From Baylisascaris procyonis (taxonomy: Eukaryota > Nematoda > Chromadorea > Rhabditida > Ascarididae): a stretch of 64,000 bases of DNA. The notes beneath the pieces were generated by a model that was not told the DNA's origin, searched no databases, and worked only from the letters and a program-made list of their open reading frames with translations. Made by a program: the position numbers and the translations under genes. Of this stretch, positions 63,610 to 64,000 are shown piece by piece (position 1 is the stretch's first letter; every line of letters starts with the position of its first letter). Location: the NCBI GenBank assembly GCA_037389465.1, contig JAZARR010000246.1, positions 121,816 through 185,815 of the forward strand, read 5' to 3'.

Positions 63610-64000
63610 GATTGGTGATTGATGATTGTTGATTGCTGATTGTTGGTTGTTGATTGTTGATTGTTGATTGTTGGTTGTTGATTGTTGATTGTTGATTGTT
63701 GATTGTTGATTGTTGATTGTTGATTGTTGATTGTTGATTGTTGATTGTTGATTGTTGATTGTTGATTGTTGATTGTTGATTGTTGATTGTTGATTGTTGA
63801 TTGTTGATTGTTGATTGTTGATTGTTGATTGTTGATTGTTGATTGTTGATTGTTGATTGTTGATTGTTGATTGTTGATTGTTGATTGTTGATTGTTGATT
63901 GTTGATTGTTGACTGTTGATTGTTGATTGTTGATTGTTGATTGTTGATTGTTGATTGTTGATTGTTGATTGTTGATTGTTGATTGTTGATCGTTGATTGT
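63610..64000. repeat. (TTGATTG)n heptamer array, continues past the window
   Basis: More than 50 copies of the 7-mer TTGATTG, irregular to about 63670 (TGGTTGT, TGCTGAT variants) and then nearly perfect to the window end, with rare single changes (GACTG, GATCG). It does not match the nematode telomere repeat TTAGGC. Confidence 0.95.

Noticed and set aside
1..64000. CRISPR arrays, bacterial operons, phage or plasmid functions
   Set aside because: Splice sites, SH2-kinase exons and BEL elements are eukaryotic; tandem repeats seen have no spacer structure.

Overview
The window looks like nuclear DNA of a nematode, possibly clade V (strongyle- or Caenorhabditis-like). The evidence is a multi-exon SH2-tyrosine kinase gene of the Fer/Fps-like type expanded in nematodes, nematode-style 3' splice sites (TTTCAG, TTTTAAG), and a dense load of BEL/Pao LTR retrotransposons. 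No species can be named from sequence alone. Of 64 kb, only about 1.25 kb is convincingly host protein-coding.

Layout. 1-13.4 kb is gene-poor: a 307-bp solo LTR (62-368), minisatellites (5.4 and 5.9 kb), a stand-alone env-like retroelement ORF (8.5-9.2 kb), a dead Penelope-like reverse transcriptase (10.0-10.6 kb), a tRNA-headed SINE candidate (11.65-11.87 kb) and 1.1 kb of degenerate GT repeat. 13.46-29.83 kb is a three-level nest of BEL/Pao elements. Element A (+) was split in gag by element B (-; LTRs 15340-15617 and 26139-26429, 5-bp target duplication AAAGA), and B was itself split in gag by element C (+; LTRs 17839-18057 and 25670-25888). A ends abruptly at about 29826, tail-to-tail against a minus-strand BEL element D (to about 33.7 kb) that has also lost its 3' half. 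35785-42154 is a very young BEL element E (-), with 260/261-bp LTRs differing by one base of a G run and a CCGAA target duplication; it has pro-pol-env but no gag.

42.5-46.8 kb holds two diverged copies of a 1.25-kb non-coding repeat, a GC-rich cloverleaf-like palindrome, a 27-bp tandem repeat and an RTE-like RT remnant. 47.8-62.8 kb (-) is the kinase gene: a tandemly duplicated N-terminal exon, two SH2 exons and five kinase exons, all joined in compatible phases. A degenerate Ty3/gypsy-type element (52725-57723, antisense to the gene) sits in its 7-kb SH2-kinase intron. The window ends in a TTGATTG heptamer array.

How the parts relate. In B, C, D and A the coding regions are broken by stops and frameshifts. 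B is gag-only, whereas E has pro-pol-env without gag and a scar that looks like aberrant reverse transcription. Together they suggest mobilisation in trans. The kinase keeps its catalytic residues, but its SH2 domain has Cys in place of the phosphotyrosine-binding Arg, and its activation loop has no Tyr. Exon joins, LTR ends and domain calls were read by eye; nothing was aligned to a database.
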